Origin: Deinococcus sp. JMULE3
GTDB taxonomy: Bacteria; Deinococcota; Deinococci; Deinococcales; Deinococcaceae
Direction of reading: 5' to 3'
Assembly (NCBI RefSeq): GCF_013337115.1
Contig: NZ_SGWE01000004.1
Location: forward strand, 1,872,501-1,936,500
DNA length: 64,000 nucleotides
The notes under the pieces were generated by a model, which searched no databases, was not told where the DNA came from, and worked only from the letters and a program-made list of their open reading frames with translations. A program made the translations under genes and the position numbers. Shown in pieces: positions 7,581-16,358 of the stretch. Within the stretch, counting starts at the first letter, position 1, and each line of letters starts with the position of its first letter.

Positions 7581-9257
7581 TCAGGCCGCCTGCGGTTCCC
7601 CGACTTCAGCCGGGCTGCCCGCGCGGCTCAGGAGTAGCGTGCCCGCACCCCAGGTGCCGCCCACCACCGCCAGCGCGAACGCCACTGGAGGCACGCTCAG
7701 GCTGGCGGCCACGGCACTCAGGCCCACCATGGCCCCCACCGCGTCCGGGACGGGCAGCCCCGCGCGGTACGCCAGTGCGCGCCCCGCATCGTACGCGCTG
7801 ACGCTCAGGCCCACCGCGATCAGCAGCACCGCCAGCGCCGCCGCGAGCAGCGCCGGGCCGAGCAGGCCCGCCAGCGCCAGTCCACCTGCCGGGCCGAGCA
7901 GCGCCGCCAGCGACAGCACGCCCAGCGCCAGCGTCCGTACCGGCGCGTGCCGCTGTCGCCGCGCCAGCAGTGGCGCCAGACCCGACACGAACAGCAGCAG
8001 CAGCGCCCCGCCGGTCAGGCCCACGAACACCTGCGGCCACGCCGCGCCGCCCAGCCAGCCCAGCACCGGGCGGAACGCGGCGGCCGTCACGGCGCCCAGC
8101 CCGCTCGGGGCCTGGATCTCGCGGGCGGCGCTGTCACCGGGCACCTGCCCCAGCAGGGCTGTGACGGACCCGCCCACCTGCGCACCGGCCTCGCGGCGAA
8201 TGTCGCCCAGCAGGGTCACGACCTCGCCCTCCACGCGGGCGTCCGGGGCCAGCACGATATTCCCGCCCGCCGCGAGCACGTTGCCCTTCACGGGGCCGTG
8301 CACGACCACGTCCTGCCCGAAACTGACCGTGCCGTGCGTGACCACCCCGTACAGCGCCGGGAGTGTCAGCGCGGCACTCACCGCGAACGCCAGCCCCCCG
8401 AAGCGCTGCGCAGCGGGTGCGGGCCGCCACGTCACGGCGGCGCTCGTGATGAGCAGCAGTAGCAGCCCCACACCGGCCAGCGGCGACACCTGCGCCAGCA
8501 GCGTCTGCAGCACCAGCGCGCCCGCCGCGAGGTTCGGCCACGCGGTCGACACGGCCAGCAACGTCAGCGCCAGGAGCAGCGACACCACCATGATCAGCGG
8601 CGCCGGGTTGCGCGGCCGGTTCCCGATCAACGCGGCGGCAGCGGCCGGAGCGGGCGACAACTGCTCTGGCGGGGTGAGGCGCACCTGCTGCGCGACGGCA
8701 GCCGCGACACTCCCCGGCCGCGCGGGGACCGGCGCCCCCAGCGTGCGGTCCAGTCGCAGGTCCTGCACGACGCTGGCGGCCACCGAGCGCGGCAGCGGCG
8801 GGGTCGCCAGTTGCGCGCCCAGCCGGACGTCACGGGCCACGCTGGCCGCCACGCTGCCGGGCATCGCGGGCGTGCGGGTCAGGGCCTGTTCCAGCCGCAC
8901 GTCCCGCGCGACCGCCGCCGCCACACTGCGGGGCAGGGCGGGCACGTCAGCCATCCTCGCGGACAGGGTCACCTCTGCCGCCACCTGAGATGCCAGGGAC
9001 CGGGGCAGGGGAGGGGAGACCAGCCGCGCCGACAGCCGCACCTCACGCGCGACGTCCGCCGCCACGCTGCGCGGCAGTCCCGGCACGGCCCGCAGCGCAG
9101 GCGCCACGCGCTCCAGCCGCGCACGCTGCGCCTGCACCTCCGGCGGAAGGGCGCGCAGCAGTGCCGTGTCGGCGGGGGTCAGGTCACCGTCCGCCTCGCG
9201 GTGCAGCAGCTCCAGCCACGCCCGTCCATCCCCCGATCGAAGAGTCTCCACGCCCAT
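7581..9257 (-). CDS. Membrane protein with N-terminal tandem repeats and a bactofilin-like segment
   Basis: 558 residues, function unknown. Residues 1-55 resemble the helical start of an anti-sigma-factor region (LLHREADGDLTPAD) but lack the zinc-binding cysteines. Residues 61-194 hold six imperfect repeats of 23-25 residues beginning (L/M)P(R/G)SVAA.VAR.VRL. Membrane segments follow at about 222-240, 246-274 and 286-305. Residues 308-370 look like a bactofilin/polymer-forming fold (VVVHGPVKGNV...APDARVEGEVVTLLGDI). A multi-pass C-terminal region completes the protein. The start has AGAAGG 6 nt upstream. Bactofilin-like pieces in membrane proteins often relate to envelope scaffolding; that role is inference. 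Confidence 0.75.
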   Translation of the reverse strand: MGVETLRSGDGRAWLELLHREADGDLTPADTALLRALPPEVQAQRARLERVAPALRAVPGLPRSVAADVAREVRLSARLVSPPLPRSLASQVAAEVTLSARMADVPALPRSVAAAVARDVRLEQALTRTPAMPGSVAASVARDVRLGAQLATPPLPRSVAASVVQDLRLDRTLGAPVPARPGSVAAAVAQQVRLTPPEQLSPAPAAAAALIGNRPRNPAPLIMVVSLLLALTLLAVSTAWPNLAAGALVLQTLLAQVSPLAGVGLLLLLITSAAVTWRPAPAAQRFGGLAFAVSAALTLPALYGVVTHGTVSFGQDVVVHGPVKGNVLAAGGNIVLAPDARVEGEVVTLLGDIRREAGAQVGGSVTALLGQVPGDSAAREIQAPSGLGAVTAAAFRPVLGWLGGAAWPQVFVGLTGGALLLLFVSGLAPLLARRQRHAPVRTLALGVLSLAALLGPAGGLALAGLLGPALLAAALAVLLIAVGLSVSAYDAGRALAYRAGLPVPDAVGAMVGLSAVAASLSVPPVAFALAVVGGTWGAGTLLLSRAGSPAEVGEPQAA

Positions 9258-9272
9258 ACGGTCCTTCTACGT

Positions 9273-9500
9273 TCAACCTTCGCCGGAAGTTCCCGGCGCC
9301 ACCACACCACCCGAAGAGGGGGGCGCCGCGTAGTCGCCGCTCTTGCCGCCACTCTTGCCCAGCAGGCGCACGCCGGTCACCTCGATGGCCTTGCTGGCCG
9401 CCTTGAGCATGTCGTACACGTTCAGCGCCGCGACCGTCACCGCCGTCAGGGCCTCCATCTCGACCCCCGTCGGGGCGGTCGTGCGGACCCGCGCCCACAC
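9273..9500 (-). pseudogene. moaC: moaC, 3' fragment (cyclic pyranopterin monophosphate synthase)
   Basis: The 75 codons encode the C-terminal half of MoaC, with the family blocks [28 protein letters not shown] and [14 protein letters not shown]. The N-terminal half, including the CHPLP region, is missing. Intact MoaC is about 160 residues and makes the molybdopterin precursor. At 9500 homology stops abruptly and the sequence changes to the start of an aminotransferase. The fragment could be translated from a GTG at 9500 but should be inactive. Confidence 0.8.
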
Positions 9501-9504
9501 GTAT

Positions 9505-9621
9505 CCAGTAGTTCACGCGGCCCGACTGCATGACCTCCGTCACCGCCTGAATCTCATCCTGTTCGAACACGGGCCAGCCGGGCAGAGTCACCCGTGCGGG
9601 CGCTGAAGGCACCTGCGTCAT
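9505..9621 (-). pseudogene. 5' fragment of a DegT/DnrJ/EryC1 sugar aminotransferase, fused to moaC
   Basis: About 39 codons from ATG 9621 match the N-terminus of PLP-dependent sugar aminotransferases of glycan loci (PGWPVFEQDEIQAVTEVMQSG then RVNYW). Homology ends at the Trp codon (9505-9507), where moaC sequence begins in another frame. A leaderless TATGCT box (complement of 9629-9634) remains 7 nt upstream of the start. In PglC-PglD-PglE-type loci this gene would follow the acetyltransferase now at 9839-10444, so it is the remnant of the third gene of that operon. Confidence 0.75.
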
Positions 9622-9711
9622 ACCCAGCAGCATACCGCCTGCCCAGGCACGCCCTCAGCCGCCTCCCCAGACGGATTTCACCGATCTCTCAGGAACCGAT
9701 CAGCCGCGCCC

Positions 9712-9840
9712 AAATTGATTCCAAGCCAGACGGGGTCACCCGGTGGCCCCCTCACCCTTCCGTCGCTCCGCTCCTCCCTCCCTCTCCCACAAGGGGAGAG
9801 GGGACAACGGAACGCGATCACGTTGAGAGCAAGTCAATTT
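9712..9840. repeat. Type-B structured repeat, copy 2 (uninterrupted, 129 bp)
   Basis: Begins AAATTGATT and ends AGTCAATTT, a 9-bp inverted end repeat with one mismatch. Inside are three potential hairpins: GGGGTCACC/GGTGGCCCC, CCCTCTCCC/GGGGAGAGGG, and AACG/CGTT in GAACGCGATCACGTT. It lies at the 3' end of the acetyltransferase gene, whose stop codon overlaps its right end. A 12-bp direct repeat (atcagccgcgcc) occurs at 9699-9710 and 9849-9860 on either side. Confidence 0.75.
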
Positions 9841-10444
9841 AATTTCGTATCAGCCGCGCCGGGACACCCACCACCGTCACCCCCGGCGGCACGTCCCGCG
9901 TCACGACCGCTCCCGCACCCACCGTCGCCCACGCCCCCACCGTCACGCCCGGCACGCACGCCGCCCCCACACCCAGAAACGCCCCCTCGCGCAGCGTCAC
10001 GTTCCCCGCCAGTCGCGTCCCAGGCGCCACATGCACCCCGTCCTCCAGCAGCCCGTCATGATCCACGCCCGCCAGCGTATTCACGATCACCTGCGCGCCC
10101 AGACACGCGTCCGGCTGCACCACCGCGCCCGCCATCACCACGCACCCCGGCCCCAGCCGCGCGCCCGGCGCTACCCACGCCGCCGGGTGAACCAGCGCCG
10201 CCCAGCTGACATTCCGGAACAGCCCCGCCAGCCGCAGACGCGCCGCGTTCGACCCGACCGCCACCACCGCCCGCACCCCCACCCGGTCCGGCAGGTCCTC
10301 CACGCGCCCCAGCACCGCCGCGCCCAGCACCTCGCCCTCACCCCGGTCGTCCCAGACGCCCACCACCCGCTCACCCGCCGCGCGGGCCAGCGCCACCAGC
10401 ACCTTCGCGTGCCCACCCGCCCCGATCACATGCAGTTCAGGCAT
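9839..10444 (-). CDS. Sugar O/N-acetyltransferase, NeuD/PglD family
   Basis: Left-handed beta-helix acetyltransferase that probably N-acetylates a UDP-4-amino-sugar. The N-terminal nucleotide-sugar-binding domain begins MPELHVIGAGGHAKVL. The rest is hexapeptide repeats (WVAPGARLGPGCVVMAGAVV) ending in the usual VVGVPARLI. 201 residues, normal for the family. It overlaps the upstream transferase gene by 8 bp, so the two are co-transcribed. The last two codons come from the type-B repeat. The left flank of that repeat would encode ARLIGS and a stop instead, suggesting insertion changed the C-terminus. Confidence 0.88.
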   Translation of the reverse strand: MPELHVIGAGGHAKVLVALARAAGERVVGVWDDRGEGEVLGAAVLGRVEDLPDRVGVRAVVAVGSNAARLRLAGLFRNVSWAALVHPAAWVAPGARLGPGCVVMAGAVVQPDACLGAQVIVNTLAGVDHDGLLEDGVHVAPGTRLAGNVTLREGAFLGVGAACVPGVTVGAWATVGAGAVVTRDVPPGVTVVGVPARLIRN

Positions 10445-11072
10445 CCGGCGACCCCCGGAACCGTTCCATGGTCGCCTCGCCCGGCGCGCTGATCCCGTCC
10501 CGGCGCAGCACCTTCGACACCGTCAACGCCAGGATCCGCAGGTCCAGCCGCAGCGAACGGTGCTCGACGTACCACACGTCCAATTCGAACTTCTCCTCCC
10601 AGGACAGCGCGTTACGGCCATTCACCTGCGCCCACCCCGTCAGACCGGGTCGGACCTCATGCCGCCGCGCCTGCCGCGCGCTGTACAGCGGCAGGTACTC
10701 CATCAGCAGCGGGCGCGGCCCCACCAGACTCATGTCCCCCCACAGCACGTTCAGCAGGCCCGGCAGTTCATCCAGACTCGACGCGCGCAGGAACCGCCCG
10801 AACGCCGTCAGCCGCTGCGCGTCCGGCAGCAGCGCCCCGTCCGGGCCACGCCCGTCGGTCATGCTGCGGAACTTATGCATCAGGAACGGCCGCCCGTCCA
10901 GACCGGGCCGCACCTGCGAGAACAGCACGGGCGACCCCAGCCGCGAGCGCACCACCGCCGCCAGCAGCAGCAGCCACGGCCCCAGCAGCAGCAGCGCCCC
11001 ACCCGCCAGGACCACATCAAGAACGCGTTTCAGGCTTTTGTCTGGTCGAATTTGATTCATTGTCTTTCCCAT
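10437..11072 (-). CDS. Initiating sugar-phosphate transferase (monotopic phosphoglycosyl transferase)
   Basis: Transfers a sugar phosphate from a UDP-sugar to undecaprenyl phosphate, the first step of a lipid-linked glycan. A single hydrophobic segment (about residues 17-40) precedes the PF02397 core with HKFRSM, SLDELPGLLNVL (the Asp-Glu catalytic dyad), GDMSLVGPRP and RPGLTGWAQVNGR. About 210 residues, the short PglC-like form. The start is ATG 11072 or the in-frame ATG at 11060. The first 5-10 codons are AT-rich like the upstream genes, while the rest is GC-rich, placing a composition breakpoint at the gene start. Confidence 0.9.
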   Translation of the reverse strand: MGKTMNQIRPDKSLKRVLDVVLAGGALLLLGPWLLLLAAVVRSRLGSPVLFSQVRPGLDGRPFLMHKFRSMTDGRGPDGALLPDAQRLTAFGRFLRASSLDELPGLLNVLWGDMSLVGPRPLLMEYLPLYSARQARRHEVRPGLTGWAQVNGRNALSWEEKFELDVWYVEHRSLRLDLRILALTVSKVLRRDGISAPGEATMERFRGSPDA

Positions 11073-11872
11073 GCTGCCTTGATATTTACGGAGTTTGATG
11101 AAGAAGTGGACTGAAGTGGATTACTAATATATATCTCTGCTGATGCATCTGCGAGTATTTCTAATCTTAGGGGCTCTCTGCTGCGACTGGTCGATTTGCT
11201 TAAATTGGATGACCCGCTTGCAATTTTCATAATTGGATATTCGCCGTCTGATGTGAAGCCCCTGACTTCACCCAGAAGTATGCCCTTTTTGCATCCCTTA
11301 AAAATTATCTTGCCGCTGCTTTTTATATCGCCGGCGGAAAGATCATTGGAAAGCCATGCGCCATTGATAGCGATGGCGTCGCCATTTCTGCATAATTCAT
11401 TCAGATTAAAAAAATTGAAAATTATATACCTTCTCCGCTGTTCTACATATGGATTGCTGAGCCATAAATCAAATGATTCACCTGCTCTGAGTTTTTTCGT
11501 TAGTATTAATTCATCTTGATCGAGGCGGTAGGATTCTTCTGGAATATTTTTCAGAAAAGAATCGATAACGGGAGTGCCATCTTTGTTGACCTTGGTTATT
11601 GAAACAGTGAGGAGTCCATCTTTGCAGGTGAAATATCGAACGCCCTGGGGACCAGAGAGAGCGGCTTCCGTGCCCTGTGTGATTTCTAATCCTGAAGGCA
11701 CTGATAGTTGATATAAATCAGTTGCCCTGGTGTCGCATGCGATATTGGGATCCAGTGATTTGAGCAGATAAACCGCTGATTGATTGTTCCTTCTATTATT
11801 CAAGACGTAAATCGCTGCTACGGTAATTGCCGAGAGAAAAACCAGAAACCCCGTTTTTATCTTACTATTCAT
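11057..11872 (-). CDS. Exported or membrane-anchored protein of unknown function in the polysaccharide locus
   Basis: 271 residues, AT-rich. An uncleaved signal anchor or signal peptide is visible at residues 7-26 (TGFLVFLSAITVAAIYVL); the rest is predicted to be extracytoplasmic. I recognise no family. It overlaps the ligase-like gene upstream by 8 bp and the phosphoglycosyl transferase gene downstream by 16 bp, so it is part of the operon. Its extracytoplasmic placement next to an O-antigen-ligase-like protein suggests a role in glycan attachment or surface assembly, which is inference only. Confidence 0.7.
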   Translation of the reverse strand: MNSKIKTGFLVFLSAITVAAIYVLNNRRNNQSAVYLLKSLDPNIACDTRATDLYQLSVPSGLEITQGTEAALSGPQGVRYFTCKDGLLTVSITKVNKDGTPVIDSFLKNIPEESYRLDQDELILTKKLRAGESFDLWLSNPYVEQRRRYIIFNFFNLNELCRNGDAIAINGAWLSNDLSAGDIKSSGKIIFKGCKKGILLGEVRGFTSDGEYPIMKIASGSSNLSKSTSRSREPLRLEILADASAEIYISNPLQSTSSSNSVNIKAAWERQ

Positions 11873-13397
11873 TTATGGCCCAACTGCCTTCCGAAAAAAG
11901 ATTGCTTTTCCATGCGGGTGTGCTTTGATCTCTGATCTTTAGTCTTAAAACTAGCGGCGGCTGAGGCAGAATCCTGGATTCAATCGTGAAAGATGTGTAA
12001 TTCTTTCCCCTTTGTGGCTCGTATATGGCGGTACTTCGACACAACTCGTTATTGCATGCATCAACCTGTACATAAGAGGTGGGACTTATTTTTTCTGTTA
12101 CGATAGAATATATTTTCGATTCTCCGATGCTATTGCTGTGCCATACTCTCAATTCTGAGGTATGTTGATTATCAAGTTGCAGCGGAACAAGCGGAGCATA
12201 CCATATTGCAAATATAACAAATGCCGTAAGCATGCTGTTGCCCCGGAGTGATTGAGTATCATCGCTGAACGCGGATTTTATTGACATTCCACCATAAATC
12301 AACGGAATGGAAGAGATAAAAAAGGTCTGGAAGGATAGAGTATTGTCAAAAGCATCTGCTAAAATCATGCCCCCGATAATCGATATTCCGGCGATCGATC
12401 TTGATTTAGCGGCAGCATAAATAAATATGCCAAAGATAAAAACAATGCTGAATAAACCTGTTACGCCAGATTCACCTAAATTCTGAAGTATCCCATTATG
12501 GGCGATGAGCCAAGCATTATGAAAGCCACCGTCTAAAAAATCGCAGAAGAATTCTTTATTGCTGGTATTCGTGCAAGCTGAGGAGTCGTGCAAAGAAGCT
12601 ATGGACTGACCGAAGCCAATTATGCCGTTTCCATAATTACGGTAGCTGTCTATATTTGAAATTGCTTGATCCCAAATTAACTCTCGACCAGAGAGCGAAG
12701 AGGAGAGAAGTCGCTCTCCGATAGGAGTAGTCGTTGAAACCCCGATTGCGATTAATCCGAATGCCAGAGGCATATATGCTATATATGATTTCCCCTCGCT
12801 TTTCTTCAAAGAAAGTACGACTGAAAATTTGACTACGGCGTATACGGCGGCCATAAGAATAGCGCCACGAGAATACGAAAAAGTAAAAAGTGTCGCGCCG
12901 CTTAAAAATAGGATGATCCTCGGTATTGGATTTCTTGATATTATCTCAAATGATAATATTATTGCTATGGATCCGATGAATCCTAGCGTAGTTGTCGTGA
13001 AATATGGATGAATAAGGCGCTTCATCTCGCTTAGGCCAAAATCCGGCCAGTAGGAATAAAAAATTGCGATTATGGAAGCGAGACAGATGCCCGGAATTAG
13101 GTACTTTATGTCCTTATTATTCAGATGGAATCCAAAAAGTATCATGTAAAATATGCCAATTTGCTTAAGTATGAGGAGTGCAAAATCTAATGCCCCCATC
13201 CCTGATAACGTTGCGGGCAAGAGGGGGATCATGCAGGCAAAGAATACAATGCGCAGTGCATAATTGTTTAACCACTGCAATCTGAAAAATAAAGGTGACA
13301 ACCAAGATAAAAAGGGGACAATTGGAAGTAGGGTGAGAAAGACCTTGCTGAAATTGATTCTGAACTGAAGCTTGTTTCCGATGTCGCTCCCCCTCAT
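11865..13397 (-). CDS. O-antigen ligase / polymerase-like membrane protein (WaaL/Wzy family)
   Basis: 510 residues, AT-rich, with about ten membrane segments across residues 18-380. A large periplasmic loop contains the family-typical pattern (SGRELIWDQAI ... GFGQS ... FHNAWLIAHNGILQNLGESG), matching the Wzy_C/O-antigen ligase signature with its conserved Arg and His. Unusually, about 110 hydrophilic residues follow the last helix. It would polymerise or transfer undecaprenyl-linked glycans on the outer face of the inner membrane. A second polymerase-like protein is encoded at 18280-19584, so one of the two may be the ligase. It diverges from the BY-kinase gene across 68 bp. Confidence 0.82.
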   Translation of the reverse strand: MRGSDIGNKLQFRINFSKVFLTLLPIVPFLSWLSPLFFRLQWLNNYALRIVFFACMIPLLPATLSGMGALDFALLILKQIGIFYMILFGFHLNNKDIKYLIPGICLASIIAIFYSYWPDFGLSEMKRLIHPYFTTTTLGFIGSIAIILSFEIISRNPIPRIILFLSGATLFTFSYSRGAILMAAVYAVVKFSVVLSLKKSEGKSYIAYMPLAFGLIAIGVSTTTPIGERLLSSSLSGRELIWDQAISNIDSYRNYGNGIIGFGQSIASLHDSSACTNTSNKEFFCDFLDGGFHNAWLIAHNGILQNLGESGVTGLFSIVFIFGIFIYAAAKSRSIAGISIIGGMILADAFDNTLSFQTFFISSIPLIYGGMSIKSAFSDDTQSLRGNSMLTAFVIFAIWYAPLVPLQLDNQHTSELRVWHSNSIGESKIYSIVTEKISPTSYVQVDACNNELCRSTAIYEPQRGKNYTSFTIESRILPQPPLVLRLKIRDQSTPAWKSNLFSEGSWAINE

Positions 13398-13465
13398 GAT
13401 GAAATAAATAAATTTAACCCCTGGAACCTCGAACCCACCGCACGGCAGTGTAGACTCTACCCTGT

Positions 13466-15085
13466 ATGAGCAGCGCGACCCAGATCAGAGAGAATGGAAA
13501 TTCGAGCAATATCCTAACGATATTGCAGCGCCGCTGGATGCACGTCCTCCTCCCCGCCCTACTGGTCGGTCCGAGCGTCTACATCTCCTCGCGCAACCAG
13601 CCCCCCACCTATCAGGCCTCCACGAGCCTCATGTCCGTCGTTCCCGACACGAGCAACTCCTTCGTCGGCAGTGCCTCAATCACAGCCTCGCAACTCCCGC
13701 CCGGCGCCGTCGAAAAAGTCATCCACAGTCGCTCCACCGTCGAACAGATCAGCAAGATCCTCGACTCGCAATCCATCGACCCTGCCGCCCGCCAGGCCAT
13801 TGAACGCAGCCTGCAGCAGGAACTCTCCACCGGCACCTTCCGCCGCATTACCGTCAGAGCCCGACTGGACGCCTTGCAACGCGGCGTCTACGACATCAAC
13901 GCCACAGCAGAAACACCACAGCTTGCCAGCGAACTCGCAACCGCCGCAACCGACGCCCTGCTCAAATGGGACCTCGAACGCGCACAGGCAGGCGTCAGCC
14001 GCGCCCGACAGAACATCCAGCAGCAGCTCGACAACATCAACACCCAGTTGAAAGGCACACCACCCAGCTCACTCGAATACGAAAGTCTGGTGTCCGCCCG
14101 CGGGCAACTCCTCCTCAGCCTCGCGCAGGCATCCGCCTTCGAACAGGGCGCCAAAGGAAACCTCAGCCTCCTGGCCGAAGCCAACCCCCCCCTCCGCCCC
14201 ATCGCCCCCCGACCCACCCGCACCGCGGCCATCGCCACGCTTCTCGCACTGATCGGCGCAGCCGCCACCGTACTCCTCCTGGAACTCAGCCGCCGCAAAA
14301 TCCGAAGCGCAGCCGACATCATCGGAATCGGAGTCAGCGTCCTCGGCGAGTTGCCACGCCTGCGCCGCTCACAACGCAGCAGCATGGTCAACGCCGCCAT
14401 GTCCGGCGAACTCTACGAACCCGCCGGATTCATCCGCGTGAACCTGTCCACCGCACTGGCGGAACAACACGGGCAACCCAGTGCCTTCGTCGTCACCAGT
14501 TCACGCCCCGGCGAAGGCAAAAGCACCGTCGTCGCCACACTCGCCAGCAGCTTCGCCGCATCCGGCAAAAAAGTACTCGTCATCGACCTCGACGTTCACC
14601 GCCCCACGCAACACGAATACTGGAACGTATCAGGCCGACCGTGGATTGCCCTGCACGGCGCACACCAGGCGCAACAGACCACCCTGCTCCAGGCCTACCA
14701 GAAACCGGAACATGCCAGCGCCATCGACATCGGCGGAGGAATCTACCTGCTGCCCGCAGGTCAGGCCAGTCGACGTGAAGCCGGCGTGCTGACCACCGCT
14801 CAGTTCTCACAACGCATCAAGCAGTGGTTCCACGGATTCGACATCGTGATCCTTGACAGTGCCCCCATCCTCTCTGTCGCCGACGCCGTCAACATCGCCC
14901 CGCACACCAATGGTGTGGTCCTGGTGACGGAAGCCAACGGCACAGCCCCAGGTGAATTTGAGAAATCAGTTCAGCTGATGAAAGGCAACCAAGTCAATCT
15001 TATCGGCGCCATTATCAATAAAATCACGCAGAGGGACGGATACGGATACGGATACACCTACAACAGGCAATACTCTAGAGATTGA
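13466..15085 (+). CDS. Polysaccharide co-polymerase / bacterial tyrosine kinase (Wzz-Wzc type)
   Basis: Controls chain length and export of surface polysaccharide. The N-terminal Wzz region has membrane segments at about residues 28-44 and 248-268 flanking a coiled periplasmic part. The C-terminal BY-kinase domain has Walker A (SSRPGEGKST), Walker A' (VLVIDLDVHRP), Walker B (FDIVILDSAP) and a Tyr-rich tail (YGYGYTYNRQY) for autophosphorylation. It runs opposite to the other locus genes. Most of it is GC-rich, but the last 50 codons (from about 14940) are AT-rich, so its 3' end looks recombined. A TAGACT box (13451-13456) lies 9 nt before the ATG. Confidence 0.92.
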   Translation: MSSATQIRENGNSSNILTILQRRWMHVLLPALLVGPSVYISSRNQPPTYQASTSLMSVVPDTSNSFVGSASITASQLPPGAVEKVIHSRSTVEQISKILDSQSIDPAARQAIERSLQQELSTGTFRRITVRARLDALQRGVYDINATAETPQLASELATAATDALLKWDLERAQAGVSRARQNIQQQLDNINTQLKGTPPSSLEYESLVSARGQLLLSLAQASAFEQGAKGNLSLLAEANPPLRPIAPRPTRTAAIATLLALIGAAATVLLLELSRRKIRSAADIIGIGVSVLGELPRLRRSQRSSMVNAAMSGELYEPAGFIRVNLSTALAEQHGQPSAFVVTSSRPGEGKSTVVATLASSFAASGKKVLVIDLDVHRPTQHEYWNVSGRPWIALHGAHQAQQTTLLQAYQKPEHASAIDIGGGIYLLPAGQASRREAGVLTTAQFSQRIKQWFHGFDIVILDSAPILSVADAVNIAPHTNGVVLVTEANGTAPGEFEKSVQLMKGNQVNLIGAIINKITQRDGYGYGYTYNRQYSRD

Positions 15086-15179
15086 TTTTGCCTAGCCACA
15101 TATTAAAACAAGGGTGTGTCGTGTTGGCAACGGAATTATAACCAGTCGTGCTATTGATTCAATGATTTGCATTCTAAAT

Positions 15180-15220
15180 AATCAGGCATCAGAGGCTAAG
15201 TGCCATGCTGATGCCTGATT
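15180..15220. terminator. Hairpin between convergent genes
   Basis: A perfect 13-bp stem, AATCAGGCATCAG (15180-15192) with CTGATGCCTGATT (15208-15220), with a 15-nt loop. It lies between the convergent BY-kinase and glycosyltransferase genes and can serve both strands, although T-tracts are short. Confidence 0.65.
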
Positions 15221-15234
15221 TAGCGTGCAGATAA

Positions 15235-16358
15235 CTATTTATGATAGATACGATTTAGCTGAATCCATATTTCCTGTGGTATAAATTCAGTCTCGACACG
15301 TCGTTGTGCCTGTTCTCCGAGCCTTTTCCTTTTCGCAGCATTTGATAAAATTTCTTCCATTGATCGAGAAAGCTGAACAAAATCACCCGTCTTAAATACC
15401 AAGCCTGTGTGTTGATGTATTACCGCGTCGCGCACTCCCGTGGAATCCGAAACAATCGCTGGTACCCCAGCAGCCGCGGCCTCCAGAGCCACCATCCCAA
15501 ATCCTTCTCTGTAACTAGGTAACACCAGTACATCCATAATGTGATAATAATCGGCAATATTATCAACAAAGCCTGGCATTATGATGTCCTGACGCGATCG
15601 GATTTCCTGTAGAATAACTGGATCTATTGGATCGTTCGATTCAATAGATCCAATAATGAGGAGAATGTAGTCGCCAGTCAAGAGTCTGAAGGCGCGATAT
15701 AGATCCTCTATGCCTTTATCTCGGGTTATCCTCCCGGCAAAGCCAATAACTTTTGTTTCGGCCGGTATCCCTAGTGTGGATTTCAACGTGCTTGGATCAT
15801 CTGCGGGATTTCGGAATAATGTAGTATTCACGCCATTGGCAGTGCCGTTATTGATAACTATAAATTTCCTCTCGGGGGCAAGATCCAAATTAATTGCTTC
15901 AGTCATGAGGCTCTTGCTAACACATACGATTACGTCTGCAGAACTGCATGCAATGCGTTCCATTAGATATAGGAGCCTGCGTTTTGCACCTGTGGTGGTT
16001 TGAAGTCTTAGTCCATGCAGAGTATATATCACTTTGCGGATGCCTAAAATCCGTGATGCTAGTGTTCCAATTAAGCCCGCTTTTGGAGTTCCACTATTGA
16101 CCACGTCAGGTTTGATAGTATTTATGAGAACCATGGCCCTAATAAGGGAATTAATATCTGAGAGGAGCGATATCTCTCTTTGAATGGGATATAATGAAAG
16201 AATACTCCTTCGCTTCGGGCAAAATCCTCCAAGCTTATTGTGTCGGAATATGAAGTGGCAATATGAACTTCATGCCCGCATTCCACCATATAAGCAAGCT
16301 GCTTAGAAAGGAATGACTTTGCGCTTAGAGGAATAGTAACTAGATAGAGGATCTTCAT
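15235..16358 (-). pseudogene. Glycosyltransferase family 4, split by one frameshift
   Basis: The N-terminal part (ATG 16358, MKILYLVTIPLSAKSFLSKQ) and the remainder (SLIRAMVLINTIKPDVVNSG onward) are in different frames. The C-terminal GT-B domain shows VIGFAGRITRDKGIEDL, VLPSYREGFGMVALEAAAAG and the acceptor-site pattern of GT4. Adding one A to the run at 16179-16181 (TTT on the plus strand) reads PFKREISLLSDI and restores a continuous protein of about 374 residues. The start overlaps the stop of the upstream gene by 4 bp. Either the gene is disrupted or one base was missed in sequencing. Confidence 0.85.
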
